A DNA stretch of 39,854 nucleotides from JBDSLU01 sp039916225. GTDB taxonomy: Bacteria > Acidobacteriota > Vicinamibacteria > Vicinamibacterales > Vicinamibacteraceae. This document shows positions 7,422 to 16,301 of the stretch, in pieces. The stretch spans positions 1 through 39,854 of the forward strand of contig JBDSLU010000057.1 of the NCBI GenBank assembly GCA_039916225.1, written 5' to 3'. Position 1 is the first letter of the stretch. Each line of letters begins with the position of its first letter. The translations under genes and the position numbers were made by a program. The notes under the pieces are model-generated. The model ran no database searches, was not told the DNA's origin, and saw only the letters and a list, made by a program, of their open reading frames with translations.

Positions 7422-9196
7422 TGCCGCTCTTTCCTGAAAGCTTCCTCGCCGATCTGCGCCAGCAGGCCGACATCGTCCAGGTGATCCAGGAAGTGGTGTC
7501 CCTGCGCCGCGTCGGCGGCACCTACAAGGGCCTCTGCCCGTTCCACAACGAGAAGACGCCGTCGTTCAACGTCAATCGCGAGAACGGCTTCTTCCACTGC
7601 TTCGGCTGCGGCGTCGGCGGCAACGTCTTCAAGTTCGTCGAGCTGCACGAGCGCCTCAGCTTCCCCGAGGCGGTGCGGGTGGTGGCCCGCAAGTTCGGGG
7701 TGGCGCTGCCCGAGACCAGCGATTCGCGGCACGATCCCTCGGCTGACGCCGACCGGGAGAACCTGATCACGCTGCACGAGGTCGCGGCGACGTTCTACCG
7801 CGACGTGCTCGCCTCCGAGAGCGGGCGGCGCGGCCGCGACCTGCTGGACAAGCGCGGGCTCGATCCGGCGATCATCGCGTCGCTCGGCTACGGCTTCGCG
7901 CCGCCCGGGCGGGACGCGCTGCTCTCCCACCTGCGCGGCAAGGGCCTGTCGCCGCAACTGGCGGTGAAGGCCGGCCTGGTCGTCGATCGCGAGGGGCGCC
8001 TCGCCGACCGGTTCTGGAACCGCCTGATGATCCCGATCTGCCGCGAGAGCGGCCTGGTCGTGGGCTTCGGCGGCCGGGCGATGGACGCCGATCAGGTGCC
8101 GAAGTACCTGAACAGCCCGGAGACGCCGATCTACTCGAAGGGCCGCACGCTCTACGGCCTGAACGTGACCAAGACCGCGATCCGCCAGCAGGGCCGGGCG
8201 ATCATGGTCGAGGGCTATTTCGACTTCGCCATGGCCATCCAGGGCGGCGTCACGGCGGTCGTCGCCAGCTCCGGGACTGCGCTGACGCAGCTGCAGGCGC
8301 AGCTGCTCCGGCGCTTCGCCTCGCGCGTCGTCCTCAGCTTCGATCCGGACGCCGCCGGTCAGGGCGCCGCGGTGCGCTCGTGCGACCTGCTGGTCCGCGA
8401 GGGCTTCGAGGTCAACGTCGCGCGGCTGCCGGCGGGCCGTGACCCCGACCTGGTGGTCCGCGAGGAAGGCGGCGAGGCGTTTCAGGCGATCGTGAACGAG
8501 GCCCGGCCGTATCTCGACTTCCTGGTCGACCGGGCGGTCCATGAGCACGACACGGCGACGCCGGCCGGCCGCATCGCCTTCCTGAACGCGATGCTGACGG
8601 TGGCCGCCTCGATCCCCGAAGCGGCGGCGCGCGACCAGTTCGCCGACCGCCTGTCGCTGCGGGCCGGGATCAGCGAGGATGTCGTCCGCGACGAAATCCG
8701 GAAGGCGGCGGTGGCCCGCAAGACCACGGCCCCGACGGCACGCCCGGTGTCGCGGGCGCAGCTGACCGAGGCCGAGCGGGACCTGCTGGCGCAGCTGATG
8801 TCGGCGCCGGCGGAGGCCGCCGACGCGGTCACGGACCTGGAGCCGGCCGATCTGGTCGGGCTGGCCGCCAGGTCGCTCCTGGAGTCGGCGCAGGTGCTGG
8901 CCCGGGACGAACGGGCCCAGGGGCGGTCGGGGTCGGTGGCCTCGCGGCTCCTCTCGGAGCTGTCCGAGGCCGACGTGGCCTTCCTGACGGGCCTGACGGC
9001 GCAAATCGCGAAACCGGCCCCGGTGGCCGATTGCATCCGGGCGCTGAAGGAACGGCGCGCGGCACGGGAACGACAGGAAATTCAGCGTCAGATTGACGCA
9101 TTTCAACAAGCTGGGGGCGCATCCGGGACCGTCGATGTCGACGAGCTCCTGGTCCGCAAGATGCGGGAAGCACGAGCCGCCCAGGCAGAAGGATAG
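7421..9196 (+). CDS. dnaG: DNA primase
   Basis: The 591-residue DnaG synthesises RNA primers at the replication fork. The CHC2 zinc ribbon is complete: Cys39 and His42 in CPFHNEKTPSF, and Cys60 and Cys63 in FHCFGCG. The RNA-polymerase domain follows with YLNSPETPIYSKGRTLYGL, the TOPRIM motif VEGYFD (about 263-268, catalytic Glu) and the acidic SFDPDAAG (about 306-313). The C-terminal part (about 440-591) is the helical DnaB-interacting region and is poorly conserved, as expected. The gene starts on the last base of the mutS2 stop. rpoD follows after 99 bases, so this is a variant of the macromolecular-synthesis operon in which mutS2 precedes dnaG and rpsU is not present. Confidence 0.97.
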   Translation: MPLFPESFLADLRQQADIVQVIQEVVSLRRVGGTYKGLCPFHNEKTPSFNVNRENGFFHCFGCGVGGNVFKFVELHERLSFPEAVRVVARKFGVALPETSDSRHDPSADADRENLITLHEVAATFYRDVLASESGRRGRDLLDKRGLDPAIIASLGYGFAPPGRDALLSHLRGKGLSPQLAVKAGLVVDREGRLADRFWNRLMIPICRESGLVVGFGGRAMDADQVPKYLNSPETPIYSKGRTLYGLNVTKTAIRQQGRAIMVEGYFDFAMAIQGGVTAVVASSGTALTQLQAQLLRRFASRVVLSFDPDAAGQGAAVRSCDLLVREGFEVNVARLPAGRDPDLVVREEGGEAFQAIVNEARPYLDFLVDRAVHEHDTATPAGRIAFLNAMLTVAASIPEAAARDQFADRLSLRAGISEDVVRDEIRKAAVARKTTAPTARPVSRAQLTEAERDLLAQLMSAPAEAADAVTDLEPADLVGLAARSLLESAQVLARDERAQGRSGSVASRLLSELSEADVAFLTGLTAQIAKPAPVADCIRALKERRAARERQEIQRQIDAFQQAGGASGTVDVDELLVRKMREARAAQAEG

Positions 9197-9233
9197 GCAG
9201 CCGCAGGCTGCCAGGACCCCGGCGCGGCCGGGG
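9197..9233 (+). other. Tandem hairpins in the dnaG-rpoD spacer
   Basis: Directly after the dnaG stop, GCAGCC-GCA-GGCTGC (9197-9211) and CCCCGG-CGCGG-CCGGGG (9217-9233) form two small stem-loops with no U-run. Similar secondary structure in dnaG-rpoD spacers is known to serve partial termination or RNA processing, which sets different primase and sigma-factor levels. Here that role is inference only. Confidence 0.45.
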
Positions 9234-9295
9234 GGCGTGGTCAAGAAGCCGCTTCCCGGGATACGGTAAAGGGGAGCAGGCAGGAGGAACGGACG

Positions 9296-11005
<1,710 letters not shown>

Positions 11006-11039
11006 CCCGGTCGACACGTCGTCGGTCGCTTCACCACTC

Positions 11040-11075
11040 GCCCGCCGGCTTCCCCTGCCGGCGGGCATCGTTCTT
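11040..11075 (+). terminator. Intrinsic terminator of rpoD
   Basis: A 10-bp GC-rich stem (G-CCCGCCGGC at 11040-11049 with GCCGGCGGG-C at 11057-11066) with a 7-base loop is followed by ATCGTTCTTC. It lies 35 bases after the rpoD stop and only 12 bases before the tRNA. The T-run is interrupted, so some read-through into the tRNA is possible. Confidence 0.7.
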
Positions 11076-11077
11076 CG

Positions 11078-11153
11078 GGGCCCATAGCTCAGCGGTTAGA
11101 GCCGCCGGCTCATAACCGGCTAGTCCCAGGTTCGAATCCTGGTGGGCCCACCA
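11078..11153 (+). tRNA. tRNA with anticodon CAT (Met elongator or Ile2/lysidine type)
   Basis: A 76-base cloverleaf can be drawn. The acceptor GGGCCCA (11078-11084) pairs with TGGGCCC (11143-11149). The D-arm is AGCTCAGCGGTTAGAGC. The anticodon stem GCCGG/CCGGC encloses loop CTCATAA, giving anticodon CAT. The T-arm is CCAGG-TTCGAAT-CCTGG, followed by discriminator A and an encoded CCA (11151-11153). The G1-C72 pair and the D-arm exclude an initiator tRNA. The GGGCCCAT acceptor and GGTTAGAGC resemble tRNA-Ile2 (CAU modified to lysidine), but an elongator Met assignment cannot be excluded by eye. Confidence 0.95.
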
Positions 11154-11176
11154 ATTTCGCTTCGCTCAATTGGTCA

Positions 11177-11255
11177 GGCCCACCAGGATTCGGGCACGCC
11201 GTTCGGTCGCGCCGCGACCGAACGAGCGGGCGGCGAATCCTCAGGGCGGCCCACC
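11177..11255. repeat. tRNA 3'-end-derived inverted repeat with central hairpin, copy 1
   Basis: GGCCCACCAGGATTCG (11177-11192) is an exact 16-base reverse complement of the T-arm/acceptor of the adjacent tRNA (11133-11148). The right arm at 11234-11255 (CGAATCCT...GCCCACC) repeats the same tRNA segment in direct orientation with a changed middle. Between them lies an 11-bp stem, CGTTCGGTCGC/GCGACCGAACG, closing a GCC loop (11200-11224). No gene is visible. This looks like a duplicated and inverted tRNA end, such as an integration scar or a structured post-tRNA repeat. Confidence 0.7.
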
Positions 11256-11296
11256 CCGCCTCGCTTCGCTCGCTCCGATCAGTTCGCTCGGCTCAG

Positions 11297-11337
11297 CAGG
11301 AATCCGGGCATGCCGCTCGGTGACGCCGTCACCGAGC
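11297..11337. repeat. tRNA-associated repeat, copy 2 (left arm and hairpin)
   Basis: CAGGAATCCGGGCATGCC resembles CAGGATTCGGGCACGCC of copy 1 and is followed by GCTCGGTGAC-GCC-GTCACCGAGC (11315-11337), a perfect 10-bp stem with the same GCC loop. Stem positions that differ from copy 1 change on both sides, so pairing is kept. The corresponding right arm (CGAATCCTGGG, near 11510-11520) lies beyond the palindromic element, as if that element had inserted into this copy. Both copies are preceded by TTCGCTTCGCTC or TCGCTTCGCTC-like sequence. Confidence 0.6.
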
Positions 11338-11338
11338 T

Positions 11339-11500
11339 AATCCCCTGGAACCGTGATGGCTGGGATAAGGCCCGGAGCGCGGCGCCCCGCGGGCAAGGCG
11401 CGAGGAGGAAGAATATCGGGCATATTCGACCGACGAGCAACGCCGCCCCCGGGGATGCCCCGCCCGGGACTTATCCTAGAAATCACGGTGCCAGGGGATA
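11339..11500. mobile_element. Near-palindromic miniature element (MITE/REP-like), no coding capacity
   Basis: The ends are long imperfect inverted repeats: 11340-11375 (beginning ATCCCCTGG and containing ACCGTGAT and GGATAAG) matches the reverse complement of 11464-11499 at about 31 of 36 positions. The centre is GAATAT-CGGGC-ATATTC (11411-11427), whose axis coincides with the axis of the end repeats, so the whole 162-base unit is one interrupted palindrome. Neither strand has a convincing ORF. Size, terminal repeats and lack of genes fit a non-autonomous transposable element or a large structured repeat. No clear target duplication is seen. Confidence 0.6.
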
Positions 11501-11633
11501 GCAGGTCACGAATCCTGGGTTCTACGGTGTGACTTCGCTGCGTCGCGTCGCTACCCTCGCTCCAACAGGGCTTCGCTCGATTCCTTCGGCTCGGCCTCCG
11601 CCCGCGAGAGTGGCATCGGTGTCCAACACATCG

Positions 11634-12707
11634 ATGAAGGCGATCCTGTGTCTCTTCACGGTGTTCCTCGGAATGGCCGCGGGCTGCGTTCGGCTCTCGG
11701 ACTCCGTCTCGAAGGCGGCGCGAGGCGCGGAGCTGGTGGAGGCGCTCTCGCGGGCCGGTGACCGGAATACGGCGTACTGTGAGCTGCTCCAGCTTCACCT
11801 CCACCGGCGAGGGGTCAGGCTCGACGCCGACACGTGCGCACCGGTCACCGCGGTCCTGGAAGCGCCGCAGCCACAGGGTCCGCCGATCACCATGGTGTTC
11901 AGCGACCCGGGTTACGAGGTCGAACGGGGGCCGGCGCGACGCGGTGCGGTAGGGCCATTCAGGCTGTTCGAGACCGACGGGTCCATCGTCCCGATCTTCG
12001 CGAACTCGAACATGGTGCTCAACGAGAGCGAGCTGTTCACATACTCGCCGGAGGCCGGCATCGCGGTCGGCCACGACATCGGCTATTCCGACGGCGATGC
12101 GTTCGGCCCGAAGCATTCTGGCGTCGAGGTGTTACACATCGTGCCGACGGCGCCACGGCAGGTCTCGGCCCTGACCGTAATCCTGGGCCCACCGGTCTTC
12201 GGCTTCGATGACAACTGCCTTGGTGGCTTCTGGTCCTGGCGGTACGACGACGTCGATGCGGACGGCTGGCCGGAGATCCACATCGGGCCGCGCCTCGACA
12301 CGTCCGGCAACATCGCTCCCCAGGCGACGTTCCGCTGGTCGCGCCAAGAGGGCCGCTACGTCGGGCCTGCCGGGTCGCCCGAGCAGGGTTTCCTCGTCTA
12401 CGACACGACGGACTGCGACGAAGTACAGCGGATTCATCGCCGGTTCGCCGCCTACTGGCGCTCGCGGCAGGCGACGCGCGAAGGACATCGCATTTCGGAG
12501 TGCACGCACTCGACGATCCCGCTCGACGCAATCGAGCCGATCCCGGATTGGCGACGCTTTGACGCCGCTTCACGATCACTCAGCTGGGGAAACGACTTGG
12601 CTTCGTCACGGCGCTTCGCCGAATGCCCGACCTCGCTGCATACGGATGCCTGGCACACGTCGACGGCGACGGTGTCCAAGACGACATGCAGCCGCGGATA
12701 CCCGTGA
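11634..12707 (+). CDS. Predicted lipoprotein of unknown function
   Basis: The product is 357 residues from the ATG at 11634. The longer reading frame from 11529 would place 35 non-export-like residues before a clear lipoprotein signal, MKAILCLFTVFLGMAAGC, whose lipobox GMAAGC gives Cys18 as the lipidated residue; the shorter start is therefore chosen. The mature part has no catalytic motif I recognise. It includes FWSWRYDDVDADGWPEIHIG (about residues 200-220), where DDVDADG resembles the calcium-binding loop of FG-GAP/VCBS repeats, and paired cysteines (for example DDNC, TDCDEVQ, ISEC) suggesting a disulphide-bonded extracytoplasmic protein. The next gene starts 2 bases after its stop, so the two are almost certainly co-expressed. 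The flank is repeat-rich and the gene may be recently acquired. Confidence 0.75.
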   Translation: MKAILCLFTVFLGMAAGCVRLSDSVSKAARGAELVEALSRAGDRNTAYCELLQLHLHRRGVRLDADTCAPVTAVLEAPQPQGPPITMVFSDPGYEVERGPARRGAVGPFRLFETDGSIVPIFANSNMVLNESELFTYSPEAGIAVGHDIGYSDGDAFGPKHSGVEVLHIVPTAPRQVSALTVILGPPVFGFDDNCLGGFWSWRYDDVDADGWPEIHIGPRLDTSGNIAPQATFRWSRQEGRYVGPAGSPEQGFLVYDTTDCDEVQRIHRRFAAYWRSRQATREGHRISECTHSTIPLDAIEPIPDWRRFDAASRSLSWGNDLASSRRFAECPTSLHTDAWHTSTATVSKTTCSRGYP

Positions 12708-12709
12708 CG

Positions 12710-13447
12710 ATGCGCAAGCGGTTGGGGCCGCTGGCGCTGGCCCCGATGATGGTGCTCCTGGCATGGGGCGTTGGCGAGGCGTGCAAATGTGCGCCCGAGC
12801 CCACGGCGGTCGAGGCGTTGGCGATGGCTGACGCGGGTTTCATCGGCACCATCGTCGATCAACGGTCGTTCATCAACATCGACAGCATCTACACCGGGCC
12901 GGCGATCGAATACGACGTGATCGTGCAACGTGCTTGGAAGGGTGTCGTGGAGCGGCGGATCACATTGCGGCGCCTCTCGCGGTGCTCGTCAAGCTTCGGC
13001 GTCGGCGAGACGTCGCTGATCTACGCCTTTCGGGACCGCGGCAGCCTTGTGGTCCCTGGCTGTCTGCCAACGAAGCGGCTCGCCGAAGCGGCGGCCGATC
13101 TCAGGCAGCTCGGCACACCGATGGTCACGTTTGCCGGGCACGCGCCGCCAGTGGCGAGGTCCCTTCCGATCTCGCGCTGGCTACGCGCACACGTGGTCGC
13201 GGGCATCGGTGTGTACGCCTTCATCTACACGCAGAGGGAGTGGGCTTCTCCAACGTGGGACGTGATCCTACTCACGACAGTGGCCGGCCTGCTCGCGGTG
13301 GCCGCCGCCATGTGGTTCGTCCGCAGACGGTGGCGTGTCGGCGCCGTATTCCTTGCGGGCAGCGTCGTGATACTGACGGTGAACATTTTCTGGACCGGCC
13401 ACGTGTTCCTGCGTAGCGACTGGTCGGAACCGTTTCTGAGATGGTGA
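12710..13447 (+). CDS. Exported NTR/TIMP-like domain protein with two C-terminal membrane helices
   Basis: The product is 245 residues from the ATG at 12710, two bases after the preceding stop. This start puts a hydrophobic signal segment (LGPLALAPMMVLLAWGVGEA) first and is preferred over 12623, which lies inside the upstream gene. The mature protein opens CKCAPEPTAVEALAMADAGF and continues with IGTIVDQ. CxC followed by an (A)DAxFxGxV strand is the hallmark of bacterial NTR-like (netrin/TIMP) OB-fold domains, with later cysteines in SRCSSSFGVG and VPGCLP. The C-terminal third has two or three hydrophobic segments (VVAGIGVYAFIYT, VILLTTVAGLLAVAAAMWFV, VGAVFLAGSVVILTVNIFW), so the protein should be membrane-anchored with an external NTR domain. 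The partner role of the upstream lipoprotein is unknown. Confidence 0.75.
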   Translation: MRKRLGPLALAPMMVLLAWGVGEACKCAPEPTAVEALAMADAGFIGTIVDQRSFINIDSIYTGPAIEYDVIVQRAWKGVVERRITLRRLSRCSSSFGVGETSLIYAFRDRGSLVVPGCLPTKRLAEAAADLRQLGTPMVTFAGHAPPVARSLPISRWLRAHVVAGIGVYAFIYTQREWASPTWDVILLTTVAGLLAVAAAMWFVRRRWRVGAVFLAGSVVILTVNIFWTGHVFLRSDWSEPFLRW

Positions 13448-13510
13448 GCCACGACGCCATTGCACGCCTGCCACCCGCCACGCCGTCCTTCAGTTCGCCG
13501 GCGGATGCGA

Positions 13511-15247
13511 TCACGGCGCGCCGCGCATGCCCGACTTCGCTCGCGTGCGGAGGCCTTGCAGCAGGCTCGAGAACCCGGACGTTGCGGGTGGCGCAGTGAC
13601 CTCCTGAAACTGCAGCCGCTGGATCGCGTCATCGCCCCAGATGCGGGCGATGTCCGCGAGGAGCGTCGCATCCTGGCGGATGGCATCCTGCGGGGAGCGA
13701 CTGGCCGCCACCTCGCGCAGCTGCGCGGAGCCGAGCCCGCTGAGACGGGCGTCTTGCCGGCCCACCCTGACCGTGTGGTCGGAAAACTCGGCACTCGCGC
13801 GGAGCGCATCGAAGAGAAGCGTCCGCCACTCTGCGGACAGCTGGGCGACGACGCCGCGGAACCACAGCGTCCCAAGCAGTTTCTTGACGTCGGCGCCGTC
13901 GATCGGGATCCCGGACGCGTCGTGGCGCGCCACCGCGAGAGCCGCGGGATCCGCGCGGTTCACGGCCACGGCGAACTCGAGGAGGCTGGTGAATGGCGCG
14001 GCGGTCTTCGGAGTGGGCGCAACGATCTCGGCAATCGGCGTGGCCGTCCCCGGGCGCGCACGTCGCGTCTCGATCGCGGGCGCCGCAGCCCCCTGATTCG
14101 GCGTCGGCCTCGCCGTGGGCCGGTGGCCGGGCGCCATGACGGCGGCTTCGGTCACGGCATGGATGCGGTCCTCCGGGTCAACCCGGCCGGCGGGCAGCGG
14201 CGGTCGCTCGGCCTCTCGCGCGAACGACCAGTCGACATCGAGCGGCTGGTGATGGCCCGTGTGTTCGGCGAGCAGCATCGTCACGCCCCAGGGCCTGGGC
14301 GAGTAGGCCGCGCGCGCGTAGAGCGGGGTGTAGGTTGCATCGCTCTGTCCGTCCATGGCCAGCGTGGCAAGGGATCCCTTGATGCGGGCATCGACCACGT
14401 TCGACCACTCGCCCTGGATGCAGATCAGCGAAGTGCCCGGCGGCTTGCTGAAGGCGTAGTAGGGATTCTCCCAGCAGCGCCTGGCCGCCCGCTCGACCTC
14501 CTCGACGCCCGGTTCCTGGCCAACCGGTGCGTCGATGTCCGCGAATCCGAGCCGGAGCCGGCCCGGGCCGGCGAACAGCATCGACAAGTCCGACGGGTCG
14601 ACCTGCGACAGCTCCCACAAGACGTAGATCAGGCCGCGCAGCCCCCGCGCGATGGGCACGTTCATCCGCTGCCAGACCGCGGCCTGCGGCTGCGGGCTCG
14701 CCTCGGTGTAGCCGCGATCGTTCAGGATCTCCATCAACCGGATACCGGCGGCGTCGAAACGCTCGACGACGTCTAACGCGTGATCGTACCGGCGTTTGTC
14801 GACCTCGTGGCGCTCGAAGGACGGTCGAACGAAGATCGGCAGCACCAGCCGGCGGTGCTGTCGTGCGAGCTGGGCCAGCGGAAACATCGTGCCCGCGCCG
14901 GTGCCCTTACCGCCGGTGCCGATCAGGACGACGATGGCGTGTTCCTTCAGGAGCGCTTCCACCTCGCTCTGGGACTCCGCCAGGGCCTCTCTGGCCACGT
15001 CTGGATTGTGCCTGGCGCCGAGGCGGCCGGTCGTCCGGGGGCCGATGAGCAGCCGCTCCTCCGCCGGCACGTCGGTCAGCGAGAACTCGTTGGTATCGAG
15101 GAAGCGGGTCGCCACGGCGGCGCGCAGTCGTGCCGCGTATTCGGGATCACTTCGTTCGGTGACCGCGAGGTCCTGTTCGAACAGCGCCTTGACCGACCGC
15201 AGAATATTGCCGCCGCCACCGCCGGTGCTCAGGAGAAGGAGTCGCAC
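13511..15247 (-). CDS. Divergent FtsZ/tubulin-like GTPase with long C-terminal extension
   Basis: This is a 578-residue protein with a GTG start at 15247. The N-terminal half shows FtsZ-type nucleotide loops in order: T1 STGGGGGNILRSVKAL (7-22); DTNEFSL (51-57), matching the NTDAQAL position; T3 IGPRTTGRLGARHNPDVA (68-85), matching the GLGAGxNPxxG loop; T4 IGTGGKGTGAGT (109-120), matching GGGTGTGA; and a T7-like LGFADID (233-239). Of the T7 NxDxxD acids only one is retained, so GTP hydrolysis may be slow or altered. After about residue 345 comes a Pro/Ala/Thr-rich linker (about 372-415) and a helical C-terminal domain of about 150 residues with no recognised family, instead of the short FtsZ tail. 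It is encoded 3 bases after a membrane-protein gene. It could belong to one of the FtsZ-like side families or Tubulin_2, but it is not the division FtsZ. Confidence 0.82.
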   Translation of the reverse strand: MRLLLLSTGGGGGNILRSVKALFEQDLAVTERSDPEYAARLRAAVATRFLDTNEFSLTDVPAEERLLIGPRTTGRLGARHNPDVAREALAESQSEVEALLKEHAIVVLIGTGGKGTGAGTMFPLAQLARQHRRLVLPIFVRPSFERHEVDKRRYDHALDVVERFDAAGIRLMEILNDRGYTEASPQPQAAVWQRMNVPIARGLRGLIYVLWELSQVDPSDLSMLFAGPGRLRLGFADIDAPVGQEPGVEEVERAARRCWENPYYAFSKPPGTSLICIQGEWSNVVDARIKGSLATLAMDGQSDATYTPLYARAAYSPRPWGVTMLLAEHTGHHQPLDVDWSFAREAERPPLPAGRVDPEDRIHAVTEAAVMAPGHRPTARPTPNQGAAAPAIETRRARPGTATPIAEIVAPTPKTAAPFTSLLEFAVAVNRADPAALAVARHDASGIPIDGADVKKLLGTLWFRGVVAQLSAEWRTLLFDALRASAEFSDHTVRVGRQDARLSGLGSAQLREVAASRSPQDAIRQDATLLADIARIWGDDAIQRLQFQEVTAPPATSGFSSLLQGLRTRAKSGMRGAP

Positions 15248-15250
15248 GGG

Positions 15251-16063
15251 CTACCTGCCTCTCTGCTCTGGAACTCTGAATCGGAACGGAACGACCACCC
15301 AACGGCCGCGTTCGTACGGGCGGCTGCTCTCGAACGCATGTTCGCTGAGCGCCCGTTGAATCCGCACGACGTCGTACATGACGTTGCTCTTGTGATCCGT
15401 CAGGTTCGGATAGCGGAGCCCAACCTCGGGCTCTGGCGCCAGCAGGACGTCGAAACGCGCACGACCGGGTTTGAATCGGACCCGCGACTGGATGGGACGG
15501 CGCGACAGATGCGGCTGCATCAACGGCCGCTCGAACTCCTCGACGAACCTGTCCGCGTACTGCTTCATCGCACGCATCGTGTCCCGGCGCCCGGCGAAGT
15601 AGTCGTCGACCAGCCAACAGCTCAACGCGAAGACCACGACGACCGTGCCCCAGATGGCGGCCGGTCCCCAGACGACGACCGTCGCGAACGTTGCCGCGAT
15701 GGGACGACTGGGCGGAGTGTCGGCGGCGACCGGGGTCGACAGCACCTGGGCGACAGGCTCGATCGTGAGCTCGGGCAGGGCATCGTCGACGGTAGTGCAA
15801 GCGTTCCAGCCAGCGAAGATGAGCCCGTATCTGCTCTTGGGCACCGGCCGCGACGTCGTCGGGTTCACGATCTGGAACCACGACGCCTGCATGTTCCGGG
15901 CATCGCCGGTCGCCCGATGCGCGACGGACGCGACGGTTTCGTCGGTGCGAATCGTCACGCAGGTCACCCGCTTGCGCGCGTGCGCGTCCTGGGCGGCGAT
16001 GCAGAGGAGCACACCCGCGAGCGATACCCCCCAAGGAACGCGTCTGGCCATTGCCGACCTCAT
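15251..16063 (-). CDS. Signal-peptide, LysM-like, single-TM membrane protein (partner of the FtsZ-like gene)
   Basis: The product is 270 residues. A signal peptide (about 1-29, ending AQDAHA) precedes a region 33-88 with VTCVTIRTDETVASVAHRAT, NMQASWFQIVNP and LIFAGWNAC, which has the beta-alpha-alpha-beta feel of a LysM peptidoglycan-binding domain closed by a Cys35-Cys89 pair. After a Pro/Thr linker a strong TM helix (about 124-152) ends in DDYFAGRR. The remaining 118 residues are basic and should be cytoplasmic, with a Y-rich segment (LRYPNLTDHKSNVMYDVVRIQRAL, from 216). An alternative ATG at 16051 has GAGG six bases upstream and may be the real start, shortening the protein by four residues. 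The stop lies 3 bases before the FtsZ-like GTG, implying one transcript. The topology is well placed to link cell wall and cytoplasmic filament, but that is inference. Confidence 0.75.
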   Translation of the reverse strand: MRSAMARRVPWGVSLAGVLLCIAAQDAHARKRVTCVTIRTDETVASVAHRATGDARNMQASWFQIVNPTTSRPVPKSRYGLIFAGWNACTTVDDALPELTIEPVAQVLSTPVAADTPPSRPIAATFATVVVWGPAAIWGTVVVVFALSCWLVDDYFAGRRDTMRAMKQYADRFVEEFERPLMQPHLSRRPIQSRVRFKPGRARFDVLLAPEPEVGLRYPNLTDHKSNVMYDVVRIQRALSEHAFESSRPYERGRWVVVPFRFRVPEQRGR

Positions 16064-16301
16064 CCGTTCGGTCCGCCGTCTCTGATTTGTGCCTGGCGGT
16101 TAGGAGTATCGACCGAAGTCAAGCGATGTGCCAGCCCCGAGGTTCGAAATCAGGAGATTGCAGGGGCCGTTCCGCGCGACGGGGGCGCCGTGGTCGCGAA
16201 GTGTCTCAACTGGAGGTCACCCGCGTGTGCCCAATTCGGAGGCGTGGCAACGTTTGGGCTACTGTTGTGCGAGAGGCGGAAACGTCCGTGAGGATTCAGG
16301 T

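Noticed and set aside
16064..16301. Divergent spacer with a TTGACT (16122-16117, minus) as a -35 for the membrane-protein gene
   Set aside because: No -10 at proper spacing could be found, so I do not call a promoter; the spacer otherwise shows nothing recognisable.
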